Shown here: one piece after another, positions 32,011 through 40,033 of the stretch
Numbering within the stretch: the stretch's first letter is position 1
How the letters are laid out: each line of letters starts with the position of its first letter
Virus record (IMG/VR): IMGVR_UViG_3300021599_000029
Coordinates: 1 to 44,387 of that record
Source: a virus
Reading direction: 5' to 3' (one strand)
Length of the DNA stretch: 44,387 bases
The notes under the pieces: model-generated
What the model was told of the DNA's origin: nothing
Seen by the model: only the letters and a program-made list of their open reading frames with translations
Database searches by the model: none
Made by a program: the position numbers and the translations under genes

Positions 32011-32747
32011 TACGCAACCTCCTTCTTGGTGTTAACGATCATCGGGTAGAGCACGTCGGGGCCGAAGTTGCCCTCGTACTCCTGCACGCCCATGTGGCCG
32101 AGCTTGATGGTGGGGTCGATCCAGACTTCGTAGCCTTCCTCGTGAGCCCGGTCACAGAACAGGTAGTCCTCGCCGATGTAGCCCTCGTCGGTCTTCATGA
32201 AGTCGAAGATGCACGGGACGGTGCGCTTGGTGCGCTCGTCGTAGTACCGCCACTCAGGATGCTTCTCGTCGAGCGTCACGAACACGTCCCTGCGCACCAT
32301 CATGAACGCAGTGGCTACGCGCTTGGCTCGGACAAGCCCCATACCGTTCATCGTGAGCTCGCCGTTCTCGTCGTAGTCGAGAGTGGTGATATAGGTCTTG
32401 GGCACGCTACGCGTGCGCGGGACACCCGCAACGATACCCTTCTTGGGGTCCGAGGTCCACGCCATGAGCCGAAGGATGTCCTCCGGCTGGAAGTTGATAT
32501 CTGCGTCGATGAACATGAGGTCCGTGCACTGGGACTCCAGCATGTCCTGCACGAGCAGGTTGCGAGCACGGGAGACAACCGAACAGCCGCAAATGCTGCC
32601 GATCTGGATGTCGATCCCGTGCTGCGGGGCGAGTTGGGCAAAGCGGGCTAGCGAGATAGCCAGCTTCAAGGAAACCTTGAAGTCATACGCTGGGAGCGCA
32701 ATGAACACACTGCGCCCAGCTAGATCATAACCCTTCTCGTTCTGCAT
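32010..32747 (-). CDS. GT-A fold glycosyltransferase (245 aa)
   Basis: It transfers a sugar from an activated nucleotide donor. Seen: an N-terminal Rossmann-like start 'SVFIALPAYDFKVSLKLAISL', 'SVVSRARNLLVQDML' and the DXD metal site in LMFIDADINF (D81-A82-D83). The acceptor-side region is 'GEDYLFCDRAHEEGYEVWID' and is followed by 'IKLGHMG'. Length fits the phage glycosyltransferases of the GT2-like group. It lies inside the capsid and small virion protein block, which suggests modification of a virion surface protein or of host or phage glycan. The donor and acceptor are not predictable. It contains no membrane segment. Confidence 0.8.
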   Translation of the reverse strand: MQNEKGYDLAGRSVFIALPAYDFKVSLKLAISLARFAQLAPQHGIDIQIGSICGCSVVSRARNLLVQDMLESQCTDLMFIDADINFQPEDILRLMAWTSDPKKGIVAGVPRTRSVPKTYITTLDYDENGELTMNGMGLVRAKRVATAFMMVRRDVFVTLDEKHPEWRYYDERTKRTVPCIFDFMKTDEGYIGEDYLFCDRAHEEGYEVWIDPTIKLGHMGVQEYEGNFGPDVLYPMIVNTKKEVA

Positions 32748-32750
32748 AAG

Positions 32751-33059
32751 TCACCCGTAGAAAATGGTAATGGAGCTAGTGTTGGTCACCGTACCATACA
32801 GTCCACTTTCAGCAAGGATACCCTGACCCGGCAGGATCATATACACAGCCCCTTCGTTCGCCACAGTGGGGGTGTTGAGCGTCAGTAGGGTAGCACCAGC
32901 CTGACCATCGGTGATAACCACAGAGCCCGCCGAAGCGCCGCACAGAGCGTAAACGCCCCTGATACGGGTCCGGAAGGTGCAGTCAGCGTTACCCTGCGTC
33001 TTGAACACGCCCGTCGCAGCGAGCGGCTGGGTAGACTCAACGTCAGTTTGCATAGCCAT
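32751..33059 (-). CDS. Small virion decoration-like protein (102 aa)
   Basis: Beta-rich sequence 'MAMQTDVESTQPLAATGVF', 'RTRIRGVYALCGASAGSVVITDGQAGATLLTLNTP', 'GAVYMILPGQGILAESGLYGTVTN' ending in SSITIFYG. Short all-beta proteins of this size beside capsid genes are typical capsid decoration or minor head proteins, but this one has no diagnostic motif. Two cysteines are present. It is separated from the gene at 33083 by 23 bases. Confidence 0.65.
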   Translation of the reverse strand: MAMQTDVESTQPLAATGVFKTQGNADCTFRTRIRGVYALCGASAGSVVITDGQAGATLLTLNTPTVANEGAVYMILPGQGILAESGLYGTVTNTSSITIFYG

Positions 33060-33082
33060 AGGAAGGCCCTCCTATAGAGCTA

Positions 33083-33367
33083 TTAGGCTGCGGTCGTGAT
33101 GGCAGTCCACGTGGTCGAGCCGTTCGTATTAATATACGCGCGAGTCGAGGTCGAGCTACCATCCGTGCGGAGGTAAAGCGAGCCCTGAGCAGCCGACACC
33201 GTCGGAGCGCCCGAACCGAAGTAGATACCAAACCCTGCGGTCGAACCCATCTGGACGGCCTGAACACCGCCCGCAACGGGGGCAGTAGTGCTGTCAGCGG
33301 TCAGGTTACCGGGAGTGGAAAAGCCGTTTTCCGAAACGACCGGACCCGAGAAGGTAGTAGTAGCCAT
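33083..33367 (-). CDS. Small virion/head fibre-like protein (94 aa)
   Basis: The sequence 'TTTFSGPVVSENGFSTPGNL' is a common N-terminal block of phage head fibre or decoration proteins. It continues with 'QMGSTAGFGIYFGSGAPTVSA' and 'QGSLYLRTDGSSTSTRAYINTNGSTTWTAITTA', a single repeat of the type used in fibre-attached surface domains. ACACGGAG precedes the ATG. It is the first gene after the capsid terminator region, so it may have its own promoter in 33368-33465. Confidence 0.7.
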   Translation of the reverse strand: MATTTFSGPVVSENGFSTPGNLTADSTTAPVAGGVQAVQMGSTAGFGIYFGSGAPTVSAAQGSLYLRTDGSSTSTRAYINTNGSTTWTAITTAA

Positions 33368-33464
33368 GAATTATCTCCGTGTAGCAGCACTGCGCCCATA
33401 CCGTCTCTGCTACGTCTGCTAGGTCAGTCGGTACGGGCATTAGTCCCTAGGTGCGTATGTATAT

Positions 33465-33504
33465 CATCCGCAAAGAAGAAGGGGAAGAGGTTTCCCTCTT
33501 CCCC
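33465..33504 (-). terminator. Intrinsic terminator after the major capsid gene
   Basis: A perfect 10-bp stem (GGGGAAGAGG at 33481-33490 with CCTCTTCCCC at 33495-33504) has a four-base loop. On the minus strand it is followed by TTCTTCTTTG. It lies 14 bases after the capsid stop codon. It would let the capsid gene be the end of a highly expressed transcript or partly reduce read-through to the genes to its left. Confidence 0.8.
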
Positions 33505-33517
33505 CACCCCCTGTTCA

Positions 33518-34429
33518 TCAGGTCGAGCCTGAAGTACCCCACATGCCGAGGGGATCAGACCAGCCGAACGAATAACGTTCGCGGGCCTTGTACCGGACGT
33601 TACCGGTATCGAAGTCACCGTCCATGCTCGTGCTCATCGGAGTACGAACGAAGTGCTTCAGACCGTTTGGCACGTCGGTGGTCAGGAACCACGCGTTCGT
33701 GTCGGTCAGGAAGTGGTTGACGGTGTAGCCTTCGGGGATCGAGCCGTTCGACTTCAGCGCGTTGATGTCGTTATCGGCAGTGCCGACACGCAGTTCCGTC
33801 TCAAGGAGGCGGGTAGCAACGAACATCAGGTTCGGCGGCACGATCAGCTTACGCGGCTTGGCTGCGATCAGCAGGCCACGTTCGTCCTGCCACGCAGCGA
33901 TCTGAATAACCGCCGCTTCGAGCGACGTTTCGTTCAGGTCCGCCTGAGTGGTGGGACGGTTGCTGTTGGTGCCACCCGAGACCAGCGGGTGAGCAGTCGA
34001 GAACAGGGACACGCCGTCACCACCGAGGTAGTTAGAGCTGAAGCCGTTGTTCAGGACCGCAGCAGCCTTGGTCTGCTTGGTGTACGCCATGGCACGGGCC
34101 AGAGCCTTGGTATAACGAGCCGAGAGGCTGTCATACAGGTTGTCTTCGATGGCTTCTTCCGTGAGCGAGAACCCGAGGGCAATCGTCTCGTGGGTGTAGC
34201 GAGCCGTGAAGACTTCCTGACCGTTGTCGTAGGCGATAGCCGAACCTTCGTTCTTCACCGGCGCAGCCGAGAAGCCCGAGAGCTTGGTTTCTTCTTCGAA
34301 CGAACGCTCAGAAGTCTCCGTGTCGAAGATTTCCTTGTGCTCTTCGCCGTAGCGCGAGTATTCGAGGCCGAACAGGGCGTTCAGTCCCGGCAGAAGCTCC
34401 TTGAGAAGCTGTGCGCGTGAAATTGCCAT
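33518..34429 (-). CDS. Major capsid protein, HK97 fold (303 aa)
   Basis: It forms the icosahedral shell. The protein opens 'MAISRAQLLKELLPGLNALFG', then has 'YSRYGEEHKEIFDTETSERSFEEE' (N-arm and E-loop), 'ETIALGFSLTEEAIEDNLYD' (spine helix), 'LFSTAHPLVSGGTNSNRP', 'DERGLLIAAKPRKLIVPPNLMFVATRLL' (P-domain) and 'FGWSDPLGMWGTSGST' at the end. The 'KLIVPPNL' and 'GF(S/T)LTEEAIEDNLY' segments are characteristic of the Mu-gpT-like/HK97 major head family. AAGGAG precedes the ATG by nine bases. A terminator follows. Confidence 0.9.
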   Translation of the reverse strand: MAISRAQLLKELLPGLNALFGLEYSRYGEEHKEIFDTETSERSFEEETKLSGFSAAPVKNEGSAIAYDNGQEVFTARYTHETIALGFSLTEEAIEDNLYDSLSARYTKALARAMAYTKQTKAAAVLNNGFSSNYLGGDGVSLFSTAHPLVSGGTNSNRPTTQADLNETSLEAAVIQIAAWQDERGLLIAAKPRKLIVPPNLMFVATRLLETELRVGTADNDINALKSNGSIPEGYTVNHFLTDTNAWFLTTDVPNGLKHFVRTPMSTSMDGDFDTGNVRYKARERYSFGWSDPLGMWGTSGST

Positions 34430-34441
34430 TATTCAGTCTCC

Positions 34442-35044
34442 TTAGACGCCAGTCGGGTTGAGGTACGGGTGCATACCCTGATTCCACTTGACGATGACCT
34501 CGGTATACGAACCGGGGAAACCAGCAGGCGAAGTTTCAGGGACAACGTCGATGATGCGGACCGGCAGCGTCGAAGCGGTAGCGCAGGTAGCGCTAATCGC
34601 CACGCGCGAGTCACCGTTAACGGTGCTGCCCGCGTTCTGCACCAGCGCGCTGTTCTCGCCCACGTTCGCGCGAGTGACGAAGCTGATGGTCGTGCTACCA
34701 GCGGTGCAAACCGCCGCCTTGTACAGAGCATCCGGATCGTCCTGCACGTAGGCAACGACGTCAGTGATGTTCGTAGTACCGGGGTAGAACTGACGGAAGG
34801 TCTTACCGAACACCGGATCGGTGTACGAGCAACCGAGGAACACACCTACCGGGGTAGCAGTGTTGGTGCCAGTGTCCTTGTCGAGCGTGCCCGAGCTATT
34901 CAGCTTCACGACGTCACCGAAGAAGATGGCCGTCGAAGAGTTGGTAGCAATCGGGATCGAACGAGTAGCACCGGCGAAAACCTGACCACCGATCAGGTTA
35001 ACAGGGACCAGTCCATACGGACCGTCAACTGAGGGATACGGCAT
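34442..35044 (-). CDS. Capsid-associated/decoration protein (200 aa)
   Basis: Gly/Ser/Thr/Val-rich beta protein starting 'MPYPSVDGPYGLVPVNLIGGQ' with 'GVFLGCSYTDPVFGKTFRQFYPG' and the C-terminal 'VPETSPAGFPGSYTEVIVKWNQG'. It lies immediately upstream of the major capsid gene, the usual place for a capsid-stabilising or decoration protein in this phage group. It contains three cysteines. There is no protease triad or enzymatic motif. Confidence 0.75.
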   Translation of the reverse strand: MPYPSVDGPYGLVPVNLIGGQVFAGATRSIPIATNSSTAIFFGDVVKLNSSGTLDKDTGTNTATPVGVFLGCSYTDPVFGKTFRQFYPGTTNITDVVAYVQDDPDALYKAAVCTAGSTTISFVTRANVGENSALVQNAGSTVNGDSRVAISATCATASTLPVRIIDVVPETSPAGFPGSYTEVIVKWNQGMHPYLNPTGV

Positions 35045-35059
35045 CGTTAAACTCCTAGT

Positions 35060-35542
35060 TTATTTGCCTGAACCGAACGATGTCCGCGTTTTACGCTCCT
35101 TGAAGAGCGGCATACGGGCATCATTCTCTCGCATGAAGTTGCTGTCCACGGAGTCACTCTGGCTCTGGGTCAGCTCTTCGAAATACTTCCGACGCTGTTC
35201 CATGAACTCATTGGGCACCTTGCACAGCAGCAGACCTGCGACTTCGATGTTGTCTTTGAAGCGGCTGTCAGCATCTACAAGCATCCGGAACTTCGGCTGC
35301 TCTTCGATACGGACCGGCTCCCAACCCTCACGGAGGGCCGAGGAGATGTTACGGGCGTCGTTCTGTCCGAGCGTAGACACACGCACCCAACGGTAAGTGT
35401 ATCCGGGCTGTTTATCCGGCTCAGGCAGCGTTGATGCAGGCTGCCAGACCTTAGGACGTTCCGCTTCCTCACGAGATTGGCGAGGGGTACGGCTGGACGC
35501 GAGCACTTCGTCGATATCGTCCATGAGCTTATCACGAGTCAT
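35060..35542 (-). CDS. Conserved head-morphogenesis protein (160 aa)
   Basis: 'TYRWVRVSTLGQNDARNISSALREGWEPV' followed by 'ADSRFKDNIEVAGLLLCKVPNEFMEQRRKYFEELTQSQ' forms a small conserved domain in phage head modules; the last third is basic (LFKERKTRTSFGSGK). The N-terminus is charged and helical (MTRDKLMDDIDEVLASS). It sits between scaffold and capsid-associated genes, one base after the scaffold stop. A role in capsid assembly is inferred; the biochemical function is unknown. Confidence 0.75.
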   Translation of the reverse strand: MTRDKLMDDIDEVLASSRTPRQSREEAERPKVWQPASTLPEPDKQPGYTYRWVRVSTLGQNDARNISSALREGWEPVRIEEQPKFRMLVDADSRFKDNIEVAGLLLCKVPNEFMEQRRKYFEELTQSQSDSVDSNFMRENDARMPLFKERKTRTSFGSGK

Positions 35543-35543
35543 A

Positions 35544-36467
35544 TTAATTCTCCGTCTTCATCACTTCGCGGGCATACTGTTCAGGGGTGATCCCGAACTT
35601 CTTAGCGATTGCCAGCTGGGACTTGGTGAGCACGATCTTCTTGGGGGATCGACTACGGGAAGCGGGAGCTACGACCGTGGGCGGCTTGGACTCACGCGAA
35701 GTGGGCTTGGCCACTTCTTCCCCGAAGTAATCGGGGAAACGACGGCGCATAGTTGTGTCTACTGCGCCCCAATATTCGTCGGTTCCCGCGTACTGCGGTC
35801 CCCGTTCGTTTATGAGCTTCTGGTGAAGCCCAAGAGCGGCTGCAGTCATTTCCGGGTCGGAGCCATACCACGTATTGCGCTCTTGCCACGCAACAGTCTT
35901 GGCATCCAGACGCGGAGTCTGCACCTGCTGTACTGGTTGTTCTACCTCAGGTTCGGGAGCCTGTAAAGTAGGACGGTAACTATTGATCTGCTGCAGCCTG
36001 TAGGCAGCATTACTCATCTTTTCTTGGGCGTCGGTCAGCTTTTCAGCATCGCCCGACTCGTAAGCCTCGCGGTACTCACGCTTGGCCCGCTCCATCTCGA
36101 ACTCGGCGTTCTGCTTGACACTCCCGACGAGGGTCTGCTCACCGTGCGACAGGCTCTCCTTGAGCTTGCGGTTCTCCTCCAGCAGGCGCTGGGCAGCAGT
36201 AAGGGCCTCGGCCTTCTCGCGCGCTTCGCGTTCTTTCTCGCGGCGCTCGTCGTGCCAGACCTTCTTCATCTGCTTGAGACGCGTCTTGACCTTCTCGGAG
36301 TACTCTTCGAGCTCGTCAGCCTCAAGTTCGTCAACGATCTCCTTGGGCATGGGTTCACGCCCACGATCTTCCGGAGGAGTGTCGTCCTCTACGTCGATAA
36401 TAGGCGCATCGGGCTCTTCGCCCTCGATCTCGAACTCGAAATCGTCGTCATTCGGCTTGGTAGCCAT
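35544..36467 (-). CDS. Capsid scaffolding protein (307 aa)
   Basis: An acidic N-terminus (DDDFEFEIEGEEPDAPIIDVEDD) precedes a long coiled coil of about 130 residues (LKQMKKVWHDERREKEREAREKA and KAEALTAAQRLLEENRKLKESL). A helical middle and the C-terminal helix-turn-helix-like end 'KKIVLTKSQLAIAKKFGITPEQYAREVM' follow. This is the acid, coiled-coil, basic C-terminal plan of phage scaffolds that nucleate procapsid assembly by binding the capsid protein. Its position between portal and capsid genes agrees with this role. Confidence 0.85.
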   Translation of the reverse strand: MATKPNDDDFEFEIEGEEPDAPIIDVEDDTPPEDRGREPMPKEIVDELEADELEEYSEKVKTRLKQMKKVWHDERREKEREAREKAEALTAAQRLLEENRKLKESLSHGEQTLVGSVKQNAEFEMERAKREYREAYESGDAEKLTDAQEKMSNAAYRLQQINSYRPTLQAPEPEVEQPVQQVQTPRLDAKTVAWQERNTWYGSDPEMTAAALGLHQKLINERGPQYAGTDEYWGAVDTTMRRRFPDYFGEEVAKPTSRESKPPTVVAPASRSRSPKKIVLTKSQLAIAKKFGITPEQYAREVMKTEN

Positions 36468-36497
36468 CTTACTTCTCCTTTGTACGAGTTACGCTCG

Positions 36498-36935
36498 TTA
36501 AGCGCGGGTGATACCCCGAGGGTCTTCGACAACTGCTTCGACCGAGTCATCGTTGATGATCCGGAACTCACGGCCATGGATTTTGACGCGGCTGCCAGCA
36601 TGCGGGCGGGTGAGGATGAAGTCCCCCTCCTTGCACCACGGGCCGTTCGGGAAGCGCTTCTCGTCCTTGAAGGCATCCGGGCCGATCTTGAGCACGAACA
36701 GGACCGGGGTGGTCAGCTCTTCGTAGTGCTTGGTGATATCGGCCTTGAACAGGCCCCCAGCAGTCTTCTCGTCGGCATCAGGGATAGCACACAGGATGCG
36801 ATAGCCCGAGGGCTCGGGCAGCTGCCTAGCCTTCCGCTCGTCCGTATCTGCGAGCACCGTGGCGTTACCATCGGCATCTGCTATCAGAAACTCTGGGATC
36901 GTAGGCAGAGTATCCACTTCTACTTCAGTCGTCAT
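36498..36935 (-). CDS. groES-like: GroES-like co-chaperonin (145 aa)
   Basis: It caps host GroEL to fold phage proteins, most likely the capsid protein. Start ATG at 36935 lies inside the end of the 65-aa gene. Residues 41-138 form the cpn10 domain: 'PSGYRILCAIPDADEKTAGGL' with the mobile-loop signature K-T-A-G-G-L (bacterial GroES has K-S-A-G-G-I), then 'YEELTTPVLFVLKIGPDAFKD', 'RFPNGPWCKEGDFILTRPHAG' and 'VKIHGREFRIINDDSVEAVVED'. An acidic N-terminal extension of about 40 residues is added, as in phage co-chaperonins such as T4 gp31. It is encoded between portal and scaffold. Confidence 0.87.
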   Translation of the reverse strand: MTTEVEVDTLPTIPEFLIADADGNATVLADTDERKARQLPEPSGYRILCAIPDADEKTAGGLFKADITKHYEELTTPVLFVLKIGPDAFKDEKRFPNGPWCKEGDFILTRPHAGSRVKIHGREFRIINDDSVEAVVEDPRGITRA

Positions 36936-37122
36936 TGTCGTCCTCCACTCGCTGCGCGATCTCCATGATAAAGCTATTCGCCACCAGCAGACCGCGATAA
37001 ATGCCGCAGGCGTACTTATAGGCACCAAAGTCAACCGCGTGGCCCATAGCCATGTCTTCTTCGATAACCTTAAGTTCTTCTCGTATCTTGTTTGAGAGAT
37101 ACTTCAGTACTTCAGTGTCCAT
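36925..37122 (-). CDS. Small helical protein (65 aa) coupled to the co-chaperonin
   Basis: Two helices: 'TEVLKYLSNKIREELKVIEEDMAMG' and 'YACGIYRGLLVANSFIMEIAQRVED', with an acidic tail DDNDD. No membrane segment. The stop overlaps the GroES-like start by eleven bases and the start overlaps the portal stop by one. I have seen similar small proteins beside phage GroES-like genes; no activity is known. It may assist assembly of portal or chaperone complexes. Confidence 0.72.
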   Translation of the reverse strand: MDTEVLKYLSNKIREELKVIEEDMAMGHAVDFGAYKYACGIYRGLLVANSFIMEIAQRVEDDNDD

Positions 37123-39608
37123 TACTTATCCTTGGTTTCTGCCTTCTTGGGTGGGGCAGAGGGTTGTTGTGCAGCCGTAGCCTCCTTGGCGACTTGGACG
37201 CCGATCCGGAGACCCTCAAGCTGCTGTTTTGCGGACAGGTTGGCCTTGTCCGTAGAGACCTTTGCGCCAACCTGCAGACCCGCAATCTCCTTCTGAGCGG
37301 CGATGCGCTCGCGCTCGATGTCGAGCCTGTCGTTCTTCTCGGCAGCCTCGGCCATGAACTTCTGGGCCTTGAGCTGCAGCTCCTGCTGCTTGATCTGGAG
37401 CTCCTGCATCTGCATCTGGACGATGGGGTCCTGAGCCATCTGCTGGTTCTGCTGCTGCTGAGCCTCGGCTTGGTTCTTCTGGAGGAGCTGCTGCGAGGCG
37501 ATAGCCGCCAGCCGCGAGACTGCCAGCTCGGTGTCCTCGTCCATCTCTGAGTCGGGCGGAGGCAGTGGCACACCGGCCTGTTCCTCGACCTGCTTGCGAT
37601 ACTCGAAAGCCAGATGCTCTGCGATATGCGCCTGCATCGCTGCCATCATGGTCTGGGCGTTGGGGTTCTGCCCCAGCATCTGCTGGATTTTGGGGTCCTG
37701 CATCGCCGCCATGTGCACTGCGAGGTGGGCTTGGTGGTCTTGGTAGATAAACGCCTTCACGGGCTTGCCGTTGATGACGTCCATGTTCTCACTGATCGGA
37801 TCGCGCGGCTTGCGGTCCTCGTCGTCAACCAGCGGGACGAGCTTCTGGGCGTTCTTGATGCCCAGCACCTCCAGCATCTGCCGGTGCAGGTATGGCAGGT
37901 CGTAAATCTGCGGGGCCATCTGGGCCAGCTGAATGACCGCCTGATACTGGACGATCTTCTGGGCCATGGTAGCGGCGTTGGGGTCCGATACCGGGATGAC
38001 CTCGACAGTGTCGTAGTCGCTCTTCTTGGCCTTGCGGCTGCCTTCTTCCGGCTCGTAGGGGTAGCTGTCCGGGGTGTAGTCGCGGATGATACCCTTCAGG
38101 AGCTTGAACTCCTGCCGCATCGCGTAATGAACACGTGCTTGCACAGCCGACATCATCTTCAGCGTGCGTTCGAGGATAGCTAGAGTCGTACCCACTGGAG
38201 CCTGACCCGACATGTCGCTGATCTTCATATCAGCGGCACCAGCGAACTTGCGGCCTTCCTCGACGATGGTCCCCAGCAGCTGGAACAGGACGCCCGACGG
38301 CTCCTTGTACGGCAGCGGCATGATGTTGTCGCGCATGGTCCCCGAGGCGACGTCCACGTCGCGCCACTCGGCAGGACTGATCGGAGTGTCGTCACCCTTG
38401 ACGCGCAGACCCTTGGTCTTGAAGCCACCCGGCAGGTTCGACAGCGTGCCCGCATCGACCAGCTGGCGAATGATCGAGGTACCCGACTTTGCGAAGGCAC
38501 CGATCAGGTGGATCAGGCCGAAGGCATAGAACCCGAAGCCGGGGACGTACGAGTAGTGTACGAAGTGGTTGCGCTTCAGCTTCTTGTCGTCTTCCGGGTC
38601 CCAGTTGCGCCGGATCGACAGTATGGTCATCGACGCCTTGTCGATAGTCACGACGTAAGGCAGGGCAACGCCGTCGTCGCTTTCTTCCCGGTACTTGTCG
38701 TCCTCAATGACGAGATCGACGTGCATCTCCAGCAGCTTGTACCGGTCGTCAGTCTCGGCCCGGAAGCCCAGCTTCTCGGCAATCGCCTTCTCAACCTCGT
38801 CGAGGGTGTTGGTCGGCTCCCCGATATCGACATCACAGTAGAACCCTGACGCCTGCAGCCGCTTGAGCTCGTTCGGAGTCTTGCGCATCACGTGAGTGAC
38901 ACGCTCAGCAGTCTCCAGACTGCTAGCGCCGTAGGGAACCACGACGTCATCAGCGGTCACGTACATCGCCACCTGACGCCCCAGCGCCGGGTCGTAGTAG
39001 ACCTTCTTGAACGCATTACCCGCAAGGCCAAGGCCCCAGAGCATGCGCTCGTGCTCGGGTCGATACTCTACCATGACGTCAGTCAGCTGGTAGTTCATAT
39101 CCTCTTGGACGCGCTGTGAGGCGTCACGCTTGGCCGGGGTTTCCCTGCCGATCACCTTGGTCCGCACCGGTCCTTGGGCCGGGAAGGTCTCCATCATGGT
39201 CTCGGCTTGGAACTTGACGACCGCCTCGGCCAGCAGTGGGTGGTAGACCCCGCATGCACCGGACCACGGCTCGGTCCGGTCCTCGATCTTCATCCCCAGC
39301 AGCTCAAGTCCGTCTACGTAGGTCTGTATCCAGTCCTTGCGGCTGTTGACGTCCTCCTCGAAGTCCCCGACCAGATCACCCGCCAGCTGGGCCAGCTGCG
39401 ACTCGTCAAGGCTCTCCGCGAGGTTCTCGTTGAACTCCTCGTCCGCGATCTCGTCGAGGCTTTCTTCCTCGTCGAGCATGTCGCTCTCGTCGTCCTCGAA
39501 CTCGATCTCCATGTCGGGCTCGGGCATGTTAACCCCCGGCTCGATACCTGCGGCTAGGCTAGCATCGAGGCCCAGAGGAGCCTGATTGAGCGACTTGTCT
39601 ACGGCCAT
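37122..39608 (-). CDS. Portal protein, P22-like (828 aa)
   Basis: It forms the dodecameric ring that admits and holds DNA at the packaging vertex. An acidic N-terminal extension (EFEDDESDMLDEEESLDEI) precedes 'RKDWIQTYVDGLELLG', 'EPWSGACGVYHPLLAEAVVKFQAETMMETFP', 'LGLAGNAFKKVYYDP', 'NHFVHYSYVPGFGFYAFGLIHLIGAFAKS' and the clip/stem residues 'DISDMSGQAPVGTTLAILERTLKMM'. The last about 190 residues are Gln/Glu-rich coiled coil. Order and motifs are those of P22-type portals. Directly downstream of terminase and two small genes, it is followed by the 65-aa gene. Length is typical. Confidence 0.92.
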   Translation of the reverse strand: MAVDKSLNQAPLGLDASLAAGIEPGVNMPEPDMEIEFEDDESDMLDEEESLDEIADEEFNENLAESLDESQLAQLAGDLVGDFEEDVNSRKDWIQTYVDGLELLGMKIEDRTEPWSGACGVYHPLLAEAVVKFQAETMMETFPAQGPVRTKVIGRETPAKRDASQRVQEDMNYQLTDVMVEYRPEHERMLWGLGLAGNAFKKVYYDPALGRQVAMYVTADDVVVPYGASSLETAERVTHVMRKTPNELKRLQASGFYCDVDIGEPTNTLDEVEKAIAEKLGFRAETDDRYKLLEMHVDLVIEDDKYREESDDGVALPYVVTIDKASMTILSIRRNWDPEDDKKLKRNHFVHYSYVPGFGFYAFGLIHLIGAFAKSGTSIIRQLVDAGTLSNLPGGFKTKGLRVKGDDTPISPAEWRDVDVASGTMRDNIMPLPYKEPSGVLFQLLGTIVEEGRKFAGAADMKISDMSGQAPVGTTLAILERTLKMMSAVQARVHYAMRQEFKLLKGIIRDYTPDSYPYEPEEGSRKAKKSDYDTVEVIPVSDPNAATMAQKIVQYQAVIQLAQMAPQIYDLPYLHRQMLEVLGIKNAQKLVPLVDDEDRKPRDPISENMDVINGKPVKAFIYQDHQAHLAVHMAAMQDPKIQQMLGQNPNAQTMMAAMQAHIAEHLAFEYRKQVEEQAGVPLPPPDSEMDEDTELAVSRLAAIASQQLLQKNQAEAQQQQNQQMAQDPIVQMQMQELQIKQQELQLKAQKFMAEAAEKNDRLDIERERIAAQKEIAGLQVGAKVSTDKANLSAKQQLEGLRIGVQVAKEATAAQQPSAPPKKAETKDK

Positions 39609-39767
39609 TTACTTGCCCTTCTTCTTGGGTTTCTCGGGCTTCACGGCGTCACCGACCTGATCGACAACAACCTCGGCCACGGCAATAGCCGGAGTGACTT
39701 CCTTAGCTACCTTACCGACCTTGTCTGCTACGCGCAGGACAGTGCGCAGTGCCTTGAACAGTCCCAT
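39609..39767 (-). CDS. Small amphipathic/Val-rich protein (52 aa)
   Basis: The product MGLFKALRTVLRVADKVGKV, then 'AKEVTPAIAVAEVVVDQVGDAVK' and a Lys-rich end (PEKPKKKGK), is encoded between the start of the portal gene and the 88-aa gene. Its stop directly abuts the portal ATG and its ATG overlaps the preceding stop, so it is translationally linked to both. An N-terminal amphipathic helix and a basic tail suggest membrane- or nucleic-acid contact. No family recognised. Confidence 0.7.
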   Translation of the reverse strand: MGLFKALRTVLRVADKVGKVAKEVTPAIAVAEVVVDQVGDAVKPEKPKKKGK

Positions 39768-40033
39768 CACTTCTTCCTCTTTAGAGTAGCCCGGTTGGTG
39801 GCGGGATTATAGGTGTACTTCTTGGCTGCGTGCCCACTGCGCTTAGCCGCCCGGTCAATCGCGCGCTCTTCTGCGGTCATAGCATCGCGTTTGCGCCCCT
39901 TGTCCGTCAGCTTGCCCTTGGCGTCCATATCACCACGCTTCTTCAGTAGCGCATAGGCGAGGGACTCATCACCAACCTGCGCCGTGAGGCGTTTGGCTAG
40001 TACTCCCTTACCCATGTGCTTCTGCGTAACCAC
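39767..40033 (-). CDS. Small basic phage protein (88 aa)
   Basis: Start GTG at 40033 overlaps the terminase stop (TAGTG); an ATG at 40015 (MGKGVLAKRL) is an alternative. 'VLAKRLTAQVGDESLAYALLKKRGDMD' and 'TDKGRKRDAMTAEERAIDRAAKR' are followed by a basic tail with 'YNPATNRATLKRKK'. The pattern G-D-x5-AYALLKKRGDMD..G.LT.KGRKRD.MTAEERAIDRAAKR is one that I recall from phage genomes next to terminase. It may be a DNA-packaging accessory. The function is unknown. Confidence 0.75.
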   Translation of the reverse strand: MVTQKHMGKGVLAKRLTAQVGDESLAYALLKKRGDMDAKGKLTDKGRKRDAMTAEERAIDRAAKRSGHAAKKYTYNPATNRATLKRKK

